A DNA stretch of 64,000 nt, from NCBI RefSeq assembly GCF_003315795.1, contig NZ_QMEY01000006.1:62001-126000 (forward strand), in the 5' to 3' direction. Under the pieces are notes generated by a model. That model was not told where the DNA came from, searched no databases, and was given only the letters and a program-made list of their open reading frames with translations. The first letter of the stretch is position 1, and each line of letters opens with the position of its first letter. Source of the stretch: Spongiactinospora rosea (GTDB lineage: Bacteria; Actinomycetota; Actinomycetes; Streptosporangiales; Streptosporangiaceae). Below are positions 7,854 through 16,179 of the stretch, one piece after another. Position numbers and translations under genes: made by a program.

Positions 7854-9280
7854 AAGATGGCGGCCGGGGTGTAGGCGGCGGCGGCGGGGTGGCGGGCGGT
7901 GATCCGGCCGATGCGGGTGACGACGTCGGCGACCTGTGCCTGGGCGGCGCCGGTGAAGGACGTGGTGTCCTCCAGCAGGCCGGTGATGGCCGTCTCGTCC
8001 AGGGGGAAGCGGGTGTCGGCGCCCAGGCGGGCGGGAAGGGTGTTGCCGCCGCCGTGGGAGCGCATGTCCAGTGCGGCGGCGACCGCGTGTTCCTTGATCA
8101 GTTCGTGTGCGGTCTCGCGGCCCACTCCGGCGCGCACGGCGGCCATCAGCATCTTGGTGGTGGCCAGGAACGGCAGGTAGCGGCGTAGTTCGGCGTCGAT
8201 GACGGCGGGGAAGGCGCCGAATTCGGCCAGTACCGTCAAGGTGGTCTCGGTCAGGCCGTCGAAGGCGAAGAACGCGTCGGGTAGCGCCACGCGCCGTACG
8301 ACCGAGCAGGAGACGTCGCCTTCGTTCCATTGGCCGCCGGCCAGTTCGCCGCTCATCGCGGCGTATCCGCGCAGCACGACCGCGAGGCCGCCGATTCGCT
8401 CGCAAGAGCGGGTGTTCATCTTGTGCGGCATGGCCGAGGAGCCGACCTGCCCTTCCTTGAAGCCTTCGGTGACCAGTTCGTGGCCGGCCATCAGCCGTAC
8501 GGAAAGGGCGAGGCTGGCGGGGGCGGCGGCGAGTTGCACCAGGGTGGTGAGGACCTCGTAGTCCAGGGAACGCGGGTAGACCTGCCCGACGCTGCCCAGG
8601 CGGTGGGTGAAGCCGAGGTGGGCGGCGACGCGGTCTTCGAGTTCGGTGAGCCGGTCGGGGCTGCCGCCGAGGAGGTCGAGCATGTCCTGGGCGGTGCCGA
8701 CGGGGCCTTTGACGCCGCGCAGCGGGTAGCGGTCCAGCAGGCCGTCCAGGCGGGTGTAGGCGGCCAGGAGTTCTTCGGCGGCGGTGGCGAAGCGTTTGCC
8801 GAGGGTGGTGGCCTGGGCGGGGACGTTGTGGGAGCGGCCGGTGATGACGGTCGCGGAGTGTTCGGCGGCCAGGGACGCCAGGCGGGCCAGTAGGGCCACG
8901 CACCGGTCGCGTACGTGCGTCAGGCTGTCGCGGATCTGGAGTTGCTCGACGTTCTCGGTGAGGTCGCGCGAGGTCATGCCCTTGTGGATGTGCTCGTGCC
9001 CGGCCAGGGCGTTGAACTCCTCGATGCGGGCCTTGACGTCGTGGCGGGTCAGGCGTTCGCGGGCGGCGATGGAGTCGGTGTCGACGTCGTCGATGACCTT
9101 CTCGTAGTCGCTGATCGCCGTGGGCGGGACCGTCACTCCCAGGTCGGCCTGGGCTTTGAGGACCGCGAGCCACAGCTGGCGCTCGGCGATCACCTTGTGC
9201 CGCGGGGACCAGATGCGGGTGAGCTCCGGTGAGGCGTAGCGGGCGGCCAGGACGTTGGGAATGTGCGGCTTGTCGGTCAC
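7850..9280 (-). CDS. purB: Adenylosuccinate lyase
   Basis: 476 residues, full length for the long actinobacterial form. It carries the fumarase/aspartase superfamily signature GSSAMPHKMN near residue 283, plus TSRDLTENVEQ and GRSHNVPAQATTLGKRF, which form the active site from three subunits of the tetramer. It removes fumarate from adenylosuccinate (giving AMP) and from SAICAR in de novo purine synthesis. Start ATG 9280 (MTDKPHIPNVLAARYAS). The GNAT gene follows with a 4-bp overlap. No other purine genes are nearby, which is common in actinomycetes. Confidence 0.96.
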   Translation of the reverse strand: MTDKPHIPNVLAARYASPELTRIWSPRHKVIAERQLWLAVLKAQADLGVTVPPTAISDYEKVIDDVDTDSIAARERLTRHDVKARIEEFNALAGHEHIHKGMTSRDLTENVEQLQIRDSLTHVRDRCVALLARLASLAAEHSATVITGRSHNVPAQATTLGKRFATAAEELLAAYTRLDGLLDRYPLRGVKGPVGTAQDMLDLLGGSPDRLTELEDRVAAHLGFTHRLGSVGQVYPRSLDYEVLTTLVQLAAAPASLALSVRLMAGHELVTEGFKEGQVGSSAMPHKMNTRSCERIGGLAVVLRGYAAMSGELAGGQWNEGDVSCSVVRRVALPDAFFAFDGLTETTLTVLAEFGAFPAVIDAELRRYLPFLATTKMLMAAVRAGVGRETAHELIKEHAVAAALDMRSHGGGNTLPARLGADTRFPLDETAITGLLEDTTSFTGAAQAQVADVVTRIGRITARHPAAAAYTPAAIL

Positions 9281-9358
9281 ATCGCCGCAGTTTATCGGCC
9301 GGTCGGGCGGGTGGCGGCCGGTGGGGGCGCGCAGGCGTCCCCACCGGCCGGGCCGGGT

Positions 9359-12300
9359 TTACTTGGGTGCGGTGGCCTGCAGCTGCCTGCCGCCGCTCTC
9401 CGTCCCGGCGGCGTGCTGGCCGCCCGCGGGCTTGCGGCGCAGGCGTTCCTTGGTGCGTTCGACCATCGTGTACAAGGTCGGCACCATGATCAGAGTGATC
9501 AGGGTGGAGGACACCAGGCCGCCGATCACCACGATGGCCAGCGGCTGGGAGATGAACCCGCCGGAGCCGGTCAGTCCCAGCGCCATCGGGATCAGCGCGC
9601 AGATGGTCGCCACGGCGGTCATCAGGATCGGCCGCAGCCGGCGGCGGCCGCCTTCCATCACGGCCTCCACCACGCCCATGCCCTGCGCCCGGTACTGGTT
9701 GATCAGGTCGATCAGCACGATCGCGTTGGTGACCACGATGCCGATCAGCATCAGCATCCCGATCAGCGCCGGGACGCCCAGCGGGGTGCCGGTGGCCAGC
9801 AGCAGCCCGAGCGCGCCGGTCGCCGCGAACGGCACCGACACCAGCAGGATCAGCGGCTGGACGAAGCTGCGGAACGCCGCCACCATGATCATGAAGACGA
9901 TGGCGATGGCGGCGATCAACGCCACCCCCAGGTCGGCGAACGCTTTTTCCTGGTCGGCGCTTACACCGCCGACGCTCCAGGTGGCGCCCGCGGGCAGGTC
10001 CAGGCCGTTGAGCTGGGCGGTCAGGGCGGTGGTGACGCTGCCCAGGTCGCTGGCGGTGGCGCGGCCGGTGACGGTGGCGCTGCGCTCGCCGTCGATCCGG
10101 GTGACCTGCGTCGGGCCGTCGACCTCCGAGACGTTCGCGACATCGTCGAGTTCGACGGTGCCGGTCGCGGTGGGCAGCTCCAGTTCACGGATCTGCGACA
10201 GCGATTCGGGGGCGTCATCGCCGCGCAGGACCAGGTCGCCGGCGCGGCCGTCCAGCGTGAGGCGCCCCAGCGGGGCGCCGCGGAACGCCTGGGCGACGGC
10301 CTGGCCGATCGCCGTCTCGCCCAGGCCCCGCTCGGCGGCCTCGCGGCGGTCCACGCGTACCTCGACCCTCCGGGCGCTGGCCTCAAGGTTGGAGGCCACC
10401 TCGGAAAGGCCGGGCACGCCCGCCATGGTGGAGGTGACGGTCTCGGCCGCGCGACGTAGCGTGTCGGTGTCCGGGGCGCGCACGATGACCTGCATCTCGT
10501 TGGCGGAGAAGCCGGGGCCGCCGCCCTGCTCACTGATGGTGATCTCCCCCACGCCCGAAAGCGCGGCCACCGCGGTGCGGATCTGCTCCTGTACGGCCGC
10601 GCTGTCGGCCTCCTCGTCCAGGGTGACGGAGAAGGAGGACCGGTCGGCGCCGCCGCCGCTGGGCATGCCCATGACTCTGCCGCCCGAGCCGACGTTGACC
10701 TGGTAGGACCGTACGCCCCGCACTGCGGCCAGGACCTCTTCGACCTTCTTGGCGGCGGCGTCGGTGGTGGCCAGATCGGTGCCGGCCGGCATCCGCTGGG
10801 TCATGGACAGGGTGTTCTGTCCCGCAGCGGACAGGAAGTTGGTCTCCAGGCGCCCGGCCAGGCCCACCGTGCCGGCGAAGATGACGATCCCGGCGAGCAG
10901 GGTGATCAGCCGGCGCCGGGTCGCGAAGCGCAGTACCGGCAGGTAGGCGCGTTGCAGCGGGCTGCGCAGTTCCTTGGCTTCGGCGCGTTCGCGGATGGCC
11001 TGCATCTCGGCGGGGGTGGCGGAGGGGGCCTTGAGGAACCAGTAGGCCAGTACCGGGATGACGGTCAGGGACACCACCAGGGACGCCAGCAGTGCCACGG
11101 TCACGGTGATGGCGAAGGGGGCGAACAGTTCGCCGACCATTCCGCCGACGACGGCGATCGGCAGGAACACCGCGACGGTCGTCAGGGTGGAGGCGGTGAC
11201 CGCGCCGCTGACCTCCCGCACGGCGGAGGTCACGGCGGTGCGTTTGGGTTCGCCGTAGGCCAGGTGGCGTTTGATGTTCTCCAGGACCACGATGGAGTCG
11301 TCCACGACGCGGCCGACGGCGATGGTCAGCGCGCCGAGGGTGAGCATGTTCAGCGAGTAGTCGCCGACCCACAGGGCGATGAGCGCGATGATCACCGACA
11401 GTGGGATGGAGACGGCGGTGACGAGGGTGGAGCGCAGCGACAGCAGGAAGACCAAGATGACCAGGACGGCGAAGGCGAGGCCGAGCAGCCCCTCGGTGGT
11501 GAGGTCCTTGATCGCTCGCTCGACGTAGGGGGCCTGGTCGAACACGACGGTGACGGGCACGTTGCCGAGGGCGGCCGTCAGGGCGGGGATCTTGTCGCGT
11601 ACGGCGTGCGAGATCGCCACCGCGTTGCCGTCGGGGGTCATGGTGATCGACACGCCAAGGCTGGGCTCACCGTCGGTGCGGGTCAGCGTGGCGGCCTCGG
11701 CGATCTCCCGCTCCACATCGGCGACCTCGCCGAGTTTGACCGGCTTGACCGGCTTGACGGGTTTGGCGGGTTTGGCGGGTTTGGCGGCGGGCGGGGCCTT
11801 CGGCGGCGTGCCCTGGCCGGGCATGGCCTGGCGCTGCGCCTGCTGGGCGGCCTGCTGCTGGGCCTGAAGTTGTGCCTGCTGCTGGGCTTGTTGCAGCTGG
11901 GCGGGTGAGGGCGCCAGGTAGAGGTTCTTCAGGTCCTCGATGGTCTCGATGCGGGAGCCGACCTGGACGGTCAGCGTCTTGTCGTCCTTGGTGAGGTTGC
12001 CCGCGGGTACCGGGGTGCCGTTGGCGCGCAGCGCCTCGCCGATCGCGGCCGCTGTCAGGCCGTGCTTCTTCAGCTTCTTCTCGTCGGGGGTGATGACGAC
12101 GTTCTCCTCGCGGGCGCCGGTCACCTCGGCTTCCCGCACCCCCTCCACGGAGCGGATCTCCGGCAGGGTGAGCCGTTCGAGTTTGTCGGCCATCTCCCGC
12201 TGGTCGCCGCCCTCGGCCACGGCCAGCACCAGGACCGGCAGATCGTCGGTGTTGCCGGCGATGACCTGCGGGTCGACGTCGTCGGGCAGGCTGGGGCCGA

Positions 12301-12646
12301 TCTGCGAGACCGCCTGCTGCATGTCGGCGACGGCGGCGTCGATATCGACGCCGAAGTCGAAGGCCACCTGGATCTGGGCGACACCCTCGCGGGAAGTGGA
12401 GGTGATCTCGGTGACGCCTTCCAGCCCGTCGAAGGAGTTCTCGATGGGCTCGGCGACCTGTTCTTCGACGATCTCCGGGGACGCCCCGGGGTAGGCGGCG
12501 ACGACGAACGCTCCGGGGAAGGCGAGCGAGGGCAGCAACTGCTGCTTCAGCGCGGGGATCGCGAAGGCGCCGAAGGCGCTGAGCACCACCGCGATCAATA
12601 TGACGAGGCTGCGGTTGGCTAGGCTCAACCTTGCCAGGAAGGTCAC
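9359..12646 (-). CDS. RND-superfamily efflux transporter (AcrB/HAE1-like)
   Basis: About 1095 residues with AcrB-like topology: TM1 near residues 12-32, a large extracytoplasmic loop, a TM2-6 block with the proton-relay segment (GRVVDDSIVVLENIKRHL), a second loop, and a C-terminal TM block (GIVVTNAIVLIDLINQYR). It exports drugs or lipids using the proton gradient. Unlike Gram-negative pumps no adaptor gene accompanies it, as is normal for Gram-positive RND proteins. GTG 12646 follows GAGGGAG at ~10 nt; an upstream ATG would lie inside the MarR operator region. The first periplasmic domain contains an unusual Gln- and Lys-Pro-rich insertion. Divergent from a MarR regulator that probably represses it. 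Confidence 0.9.
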   Translation of the reverse strand: MTFLARLSLANRSLVILIAVVLSAFGAFAIPALKQQLLPSLAFPGAFVVAAYPGASPEIVEEQVAEPIENSFDGLEGVTEITSTSREGVAQIQVAFDFGVDIDAAVADMQQAVSQIGPSLPDDVDPQVIAGNTDDLPVLVLAVAEGGDQREMADKLERLTLPEIRSVEGVREAEVTGAREENVVITPDEKKLKKHGLTAAAIGEALRANGTPVPAGNLTKDDKTLTVQVGSRIETIEDLKNLYLAPSPAQLQQAQQQAQLQAQQQAAQQAQRQAMPGQGTPPKAPPAAKPAKPAKPVKPVKPVKLGEVADVEREIAEAATLTRTDGEPSLGVSITMTPDGNAVAISHAVRDKIPALTAALGNVPVTVVFDQAPYVERAIKDLTTEGLLGLAFAVLVILVFLLSLRSTLVTAVSIPLSVIIALIALWVGDYSLNMLTLGALTIAVGRVVDDSIVVLENIKRHLAYGEPKRTAVTSAVREVSGAVTASTLTTVAVFLPIAVVGGMVGELFAPFAITVTVALLASLVVSLTVIPVLAYWFLKAPSATPAEMQAIRERAEAKELRSPLQRAYLPVLRFATRRRLITLLAGIVIFAGTVGLAGRLETNFLSAAGQNTLSMTQRMPAGTDLATTDAAAKKVEEVLAAVRGVRSYQVNVGSGGRVMGMPSGGGADRSSFSVTLDEEADSAAVQEQIRTAVAALSGVGEITISEQGGGPGFSANEMQVIVRAPDTDTLRRAAETVTSTMAGVPGLSEVASNLEASARRVEVRVDRREAAERGLGETAIGQAVAQAFRGAPLGRLTLDGRAGDLVLRGDDAPESLSQIRELELPTATGTVELDDVANVSEVDGPTQVTRIDGERSATVTGRATASDLGSVTTALTAQLNGLDLPAGATWSVGGVSADQEKAFADLGVALIAAIAIVFMIMVAAFRSFVQPLILLVSVPFAATGALGLLLATGTPLGVPALIGMLMLIGIVVTNAIVLIDLINQYRAQGMGVVEAVMEGGRRRLRPILMTAVATICALIPMALGLTGSGGFISQPLAIVVIGGLVSSTLITLIMVPTLYTMVERTKERLRRKPAGGQHAAGTESGGRQLQATAPK
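11725..11905. repeat. Low-complexity insertion inside the RND transporter gene
   Basis: Read on the minus strand, this segment first encodes a Gln/Ala run (QQAQQQAQLQAQQQAAQQAQ, about residues 248-275) and then Lys-Pro triplets (AKPAKPAKPVKPVKPVK, about residues 292-309). The DNA shows CTGCTGGGC-type and GGCTTGACC/GGTTTGGCG tandem units. It falls in the extracytoplasmic part, where canonical RND pumps have compact domains. Confidence 0.8.
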
Positions 12647-12709
12647 GGGAACGGACTCCCTCAGGGTCAGTGGGCAAAATGAGCGACATGCGAAGTTTTG
12701 CTCCACACT

Positions 12710-12733
12710 AACACTTAGCCTGGCACAAATGTT
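12710..12733. promoter_or_regulatory. Candidate MarR operator
   Basis: AACACTT (12710-12716) and AAATGTT (12727-12733) form an imperfect inverted repeat with a 10-bp spacer in an AT-rich patch between the divergent RND and MarR genes. MarR dimers typically bind AT-rich palindromes of this size. A direct repeat TTAGCC/TTTAGCC overlaps it. Confidence 0.45.
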
Positions 12734-12778
12734 TAGCCGCACGCCTCGTTCCTGATAGCCTTCTCAGGAAGTCAAGGA

Positions 12779-13252
12779 GTGAGACACATCGACGAACGCG
12801 ACGAGCTGATCGACCGGATCGCCCGCATCCAGCATGAGCTGGCACGATACATTGCCCGAAGCCGATTCCTGCCCGGACCGGCCTCAAATCTGACAATGCG
12901 CCAGCTTCAAGTCACCGTCTTGCTGTCATCCCTCGGCTCGGCCTCCGGCCAAGACCTCGCCCGCCACCTCGGCGTCAGCCTGGCCACCGTCACCGGCATC
13001 GTCGACCGCCTGGTGCGCCACGGACTGGCCTGCCGCCACGAAGACCCCGACGACCGCCGCGTCCGCCGCGTCGAACTGACCCCCAAGGGCAAGGCCCTCA
13101 TCGAAGAACTCCAGGACGCCGGCCTCGCCGGCCTGCGCCGCCTCCTGGACCACCTGGACCTGGACACTCTGCGCATGCTCGACCTGGTGGGCATCCGCAT
13201 GTACGAGGTCGGCCGCCGGCTACGCGAGCAGGCCGATCCGCCGCTTCGCTGA
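12779..13252 (+). CDS. MarR-family transcriptional regulator
   Basis: 157 residues. The winged helix spans about residues 40-110 (MRQLQVTVLLSSLGSASGQDLARHLGVSLATVTGIVDRLVRHGLACRHEDPDDRRVRRVELTPKG), flanked by dimerisation helices. GTG 12779 has AGGA at 9 nt and no alternative downstream start before the domain. The divergent RND pump 130 bp away is the likely target, a common MarR-pump arrangement; the inducer is unknown. Confidence 0.9.
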   Translation: MRHIDERDELIDRIARIQHELARYIARSRFLPGPASNLTMRQLQVTVLLSSLGSASGQDLARHLGVSLATVTGIVDRLVRHGLACRHEDPDDRRVRRVELTPKGKALIEELQDAGLAGLRRLLDHLDLDTLRMLDLVGIRMYEVGRRLREQADPPLR

Positions 13253-13327
13253 CCACCTCGGCCTGGTCTGGCGACCCAGGTGAAAGTGGTCGTTCTCAGT
13301 TTTTCGGTCAACCTGGCCGACCGATCG

Positions 13328-13340
13328 CCTTTACAAAGTA
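13328..13340 (+). repeat. AT-rich 13-mer motif, copy 1 (with perfect inverted repeat)
   Basis: CCTTTACAAAGTA. Here the flanks extend it to TTTAC-AAA-GTAAA (13330-13342), a perfect inverted repeat with 5-bp arms. The minus-strand hydrolase gene ends inside it: its TAA stop is the complement of TTA at 13331-13333. Two further copies lie at 20371 and 63837 on the same strand. Confidence 0.8.
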
Positions 13341-14098
13341 AATATCAGGTCGGTGATCTCGGCGGGCCGTTCCATGCTCGGCAGGTGACCGGCCCAGTCC
13401 AGCTCCACCAGCCGCGCCCGCGGCATCGTCTCGGCCATGTGCCGGGCGCACTCCCGGAAATAGGGCAGGTCGTGGGCGCCCGCCACCACCAGCGCCGGCA
13501 CCTCGATCCCCGCCAGGTCGATGCGCCCCCGCACCTGCTCGGGCTCCGGGTCGGCGGCGAGCTGCACCCCGAAGGCGTGCCGCTGCATGCCGGCCAGCCG
13601 CTCGCGCACCTGCGGCCCGGCGTCGGGGCCGAGCCAGGTGTCCACGTTCAGCCGTACCGCGGCCTCGACATCGCCCGCCTCCAGCAGCCGGTCCTCCTCG
13701 GCGATGAACGCCTGCAGATCGGGCGTCCTGGGCAGGCCGCACCCCGCGTCCAGCAGCACCAGCCCCGCGGCCCGCTCCGGGTGCGCGGTGGCCACCTCCA
13801 GGGCCACCTGCCCGCCGTAGGAGGCCCCGACCAGCAGCACCCCCGTAAGGCCCAGGCGGGCCAGCAGCGCGGCCACATCACCACTGTCGCTGTAGGGCAC
13901 CGGCGAGGCGTACGGCGTGCGGCCGTACCCGCGAAAGTCCAGGCGGATCACGCGCGAACGGGCCGCAAGGGCGGGCCACAGCGAGTCCCACATCCGGCCG
14001 TCGGCCGTCGAGGAGTGCAGCAGCACGGTGACCGGCTCCCCCGACCCGGCCTCCTCGAAGTACACCTCGTCCACCGTGCTCCCCTCTCCCCCGCTCAT
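13331..14098 (-). CDS. Alpha/beta-hydrolase fold protein
   Basis: 255 residues. The nucleophile elbow GASYGG has Ser93; the probable acid is Asp in VVAGAHDLPYF and the histidine is in DWAGHLPSMERP. This is a complete catalytic triad. The substrate is unknown; closest architectures are 3-oxoadipate enol-lactonase-like or general esterases. The C-terminus stops abruptly (ITDLIFTL), a little shorter than usual and encoded by codons rare here (ATA TTT ACT TTG TAA), because the last helix runs into the repeated 13-mer. The ATG start overlaps by 4 bp the stop of the broken LysE gene, so the two were once coupled. Confidence 0.85.
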   Translation of the reverse strand: MSGGEGSTVDEVYFEEAGSGEPVTVLLHSSTADGRMWDSLWPALAARSRVIRLDFRGYGRTPYASPVPYSDSGDVAALLARLGLTGVLLVGASYGGQVALEVATAHPERAAGLVLLDAGCGLPRTPDLQAFIAEEDRLLEAGDVEAAVRLNVDTWLGPDAGPQVRERLAGMQRHAFGVQLAADPEPEQVRGRIDLAGIEVPALVVAGAHDLPYFRECARHMAETMPRARLVELDWAGHLPSMERPAEITDLIFTL

Positions 14099-14294
14099 CG
14101 GGTCTCGGCCGCCAGCCGTACGCCCAGCCCGATCAGTACCACGCCGGAGACCTGTTCCAGCCGCCGCCGCACCGCCGGCCGGCCGAGCACCGCCTTGGCC
14201 CGGCGCGCAGCGTCTGGCGCAAGATGACCGCCGTGCTCACCCCGGGCGTCATCGGGATCAGAAGACAGGCCCCTGCGAAGGCCGCGAAATGCAT
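14095..14294 (-). pseudogene. Remnant of a LysE/RhtB-family amino-acid exporter
   Basis: An ATG at 14294 opens MHFAAFAGACLLIPMTPGVS, the normal LysE/RhtB N-terminus with its PGP-like motif. After about 30 codons this jumps, in another frame, to LGRPAVRRRLEQVSGVVLIGLGVRLAAETR, the family's C-terminal helix. The ~200-bp length is not a multiple of three, whereas intact members have about 200 residues. The middle four or so membrane helices are therefore deleted and the frame is shifted. The remnant keeps a 4-bp stop/start overlap with the hydrolase gene. Confidence 0.75.
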
Positions 14295-14335
14295 TGCGCA
14301 ATCGTCGCGACGCCCCGGGCACGGCGCAACGGGTT

Positions 14336-15316
14336 TTACCCGGCGGGCGGGCCGTAGATCGCGGCCATGGCGGCGGCCTCGCGGGCCATCGCCGCGCGTA
14401 GTTCCGGCGGGTCCAATACCTCCACCTGCGCGCCCATCCGCAGCAGCACCCACCGTGCGTGGCGGATCGACTCCACCGGCACCACCATGCTCACCCAGCC
14501 GTCCGCGTCCGGCGGGTCCGCCCCGGCCAGCGCGGTGTCGACCACTTCGGCGGTCAGGGTGAGCCGCAGCATGTCATACGCGTCGGGCGCGACCCGCAGC
14601 CGCGCCTCGGCGGTGTACATCCGTTCGCGAAAGCCGGCGGCCCACTGCTGCCAGTACCGCGCGAGGTCGAAGTCCGCGGGGCGGGTGAACGTGCCGGGCA
14701 GTACCTGCGCGGACAGGATGCGGGAGATCCGGTAGGTGCGGACCGTGTCGGCGACGGCCGCCACCAGGTACCAGGTGCCGCCCTTCAGGACCAGGCCGTA
14801 GGGGTGCACGACGCGGTCCACCTCGCGCTGGCCCCAGCGGCGGTAGCCGATCCGCAGCGGCCGTTCCTCCCACACCGCCTCCGACACCACGGCCAGGTGC
14901 GGCACCTCGTCTGCGCCGCGGTACCAGCCGGGGACCTCCAGGTGGAATCGTTCGCGCATCCGGAAGGCGTGGGAGCGCGGCTCGGGCGGCAGCGCCGCGA
15001 GCAGTTTCAGCCCGGCCGCCGAGGCCTCCTCGGCCAGGCCCAGCTCGGCGGCCGGGCCGGGCAGTGCGGCGAGGAACAGCGATGCGGCCTCCTGCGGGCT
15101 CAGGCCGTTCAGGCGGGTGCGGTAGCCGTCCAGGAGGCGGTATCCGCCGGCGGGGCCGCGGTCGGCGTACACCGGCACGCCCGCCGCCGACAGGGCCTCC
15201 ACGTCCCGGTACACCGTGCGTACCGACACCTCCAGCTCGCGGGCGATCTGCGGCGCGGTGACCCGGCCCCTGGTCTGCAGGAGCATCAGCAGTGAGAGCA
15301 GGCGGCCGGCGCGCAT
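14336..15316 (-). CDS. HTH-WYL transcriptional regulator (YafY type)
   Basis: 326 residues. The N-terminal winged HTH_11 (LLSLLMLLQTRGRVTAPQIARELEVSVRTVYRDVEALSAAGVPVYADRGPAGGYRLL) is followed by a WYL domain (LRIGYRRWG...VHPYGLVLKGGTWYLVAAV) and a WCX C-terminal extension. WYL domains sense nucleotides or small ligands. ATG 15316 was chosen over an upstream frame extension that would cross the DeoR operator. It is divergent from the DeoR-type gene; the 90-bp gap holds both promoters. Target unknown. Confidence 0.88.
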   Translation of the reverse strand: MRAGRLLSLLMLLQTRGRVTAPQIARELEVSVRTVYRDVEALSAAGVPVYADRGPAGGYRLLDGYRTRLNGLSPQEAASLFLAALPGPAAELGLAEEASAAGLKLLAALPPEPRSHAFRMRERFHLEVPGWYRGADEVPHLAVVSEAVWEERPLRIGYRRWGQREVDRVVHPYGLVLKGGTWYLVAAVADTVRTYRISRILSAQVLPGTFTRPADFDLARYWQQWAAGFRERMYTAEARLRVAPDAYDMLRLTLTAEVVDTALAGADPPDADGWVSMVVPVESIRHARWVLLRMGAQVEVLDPPELRAAMAREAAAMAAIYGPPAG

Positions 15317-15366
15317 GAATGCAGTCTGCTGCACCGCGGGCGGGATCACTCGCCAGGGGCCCCGAG

Positions 15367-15403
15367 TTGCCGATCCAACACGTAGTGTGTTCATATGAAC
15401 ACA
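15367..15403 (+). promoter_or_regulatory. Leaderless promoter and palindromic operator of the DeoR-type gene
   Basis: TTGCCG (15367-15372), an 18-bp spacer and TCATAT (15391-15396) make a promoter whose predicted +1 falls on the A of the ATG at 15403, so the mRNA should be leaderless. A perfect 18-bp palindrome, TGTGTTCATATGAACACA (15386-15403), covers the -10 and +1. Bound protein would block RNA polymerase, which fits autorepression. Confidence 0.65.
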
Positions 15404-16161
15404 TGGAAGGTGCCGATCGGGTGCGTGAGATCGTCAACGCGCTGCGCGTCAACGACACCGTCTCGGTCGCGGAGCTGGCGCTGCGGCACCGGGTGTCGGA
15501 GATGACGATCCGCCGCGACCTGGACGAGCTGGCCCGTCAGGGCGTCGCCCGCCGGGTCCGCGGCGGGGCGATCAGCCTGCTGCTGCGCGGTGAGGAGCCG
15601 CCGTTCCAGGTCCGTGAGCGGGAGGCGGTGGAGGCCAAGCGGCGGATCGCCGCCGAGGTCGCGGCGCTGATCGCCGACGGCGAGGCGGTCCTTCTCGACG
15701 GCGGCACCACCGCCCTGGAGGTGGCCAGGGCGCTGCGCGAGCGGCGCCTGACGGTGCTGCCGCTGGCCGTGCAGCCACTGACGGAGCTGGCGGGCGCGCC
15801 GCGGGTGCGGCTGGTGGTGCCCGGCGGCGAGGTCCGTCCCGGCGAGCTCGACTTCACCGGCCCGCTCACCGAGCGGTCCATCGCCGCGCTGCGCTTCGAC
15901 ACCGCCGTCATCGGCTGCTGCGGCCTGTCCACCGAGCACGGGCTGACCGCCCATGACCTGCCCGGCGTCGCCGTCAAGCAGGCCGCCATCGCCGCCGCCC
16001 GGCGGGTGATCGCCGCCGCCGACTCCGGGAAGTTCGGGCGTACCGCGTTCGGCACGGTGTGCCCGCTCGAGCGGCTGGACGTACTGGTCACCGACGACGG
16101 CATCCCGGGGAGCCAGCGTGACGCCCTGACCGCCGCCGGGGTCGCCGTCCGCGTCGTCTGA
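15403..16161 (+). CDS. DeoR-family sugar-responsive repressor
   Basis: 252 residues. The N-terminal DeoR helix-turn-helix is TVSVAELALRHRVSEMTIRRDLDELARQG. The C-terminal DeoRC sensor has the DGGTTALEVARAL phosphosugar loop, the TAVIGCCGLSTEHGLT segment and AADSGKFGRTAF. Family members repress sugar-catabolic operons and are released by phosphorylated sugars. No sugar operon adjoins it; a perfect palindrome overlapping its own start indicates at least autoregulation. The ATG 15403 start is fixed by the leaderless promoter, and no Shine-Dalgarno sequence precedes it. Confidence 0.88.
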   Translation: MEGADRVREIVNALRVNDTVSVAELALRHRVSEMTIRRDLDELARQGVARRVRGGAISLLLRGEEPPFQVREREAVEAKRRIAAEVAALIADGEAVLLDGGTTALEVARALRERRLTVLPLAVQPLTELAGAPRVRLVVPGGEVRPGELDFTGPLTERSIAALRFDTAVIGCCGLSTEHGLTAHDLPGVAVKQAAIAAARRVIAAADSGKFGRTAFGTVCPLERLDVLVTDDGIPGSQRDALTAAGVAVRVV

Positions 16162-16179
16162 CCCCGCTCGAAGGCCCGC

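Noticed and set aside
13328..13342. Reading the 13-mer as a RamB box (core ACTTTGCAAA as recalled from Corynebacterium)
   Set aside because: Its complement ACTTTGTAAA differs by one base, but the copies are intragenic, none occurs in the ramB-aceA promoter, and there is no link to acetate genes.
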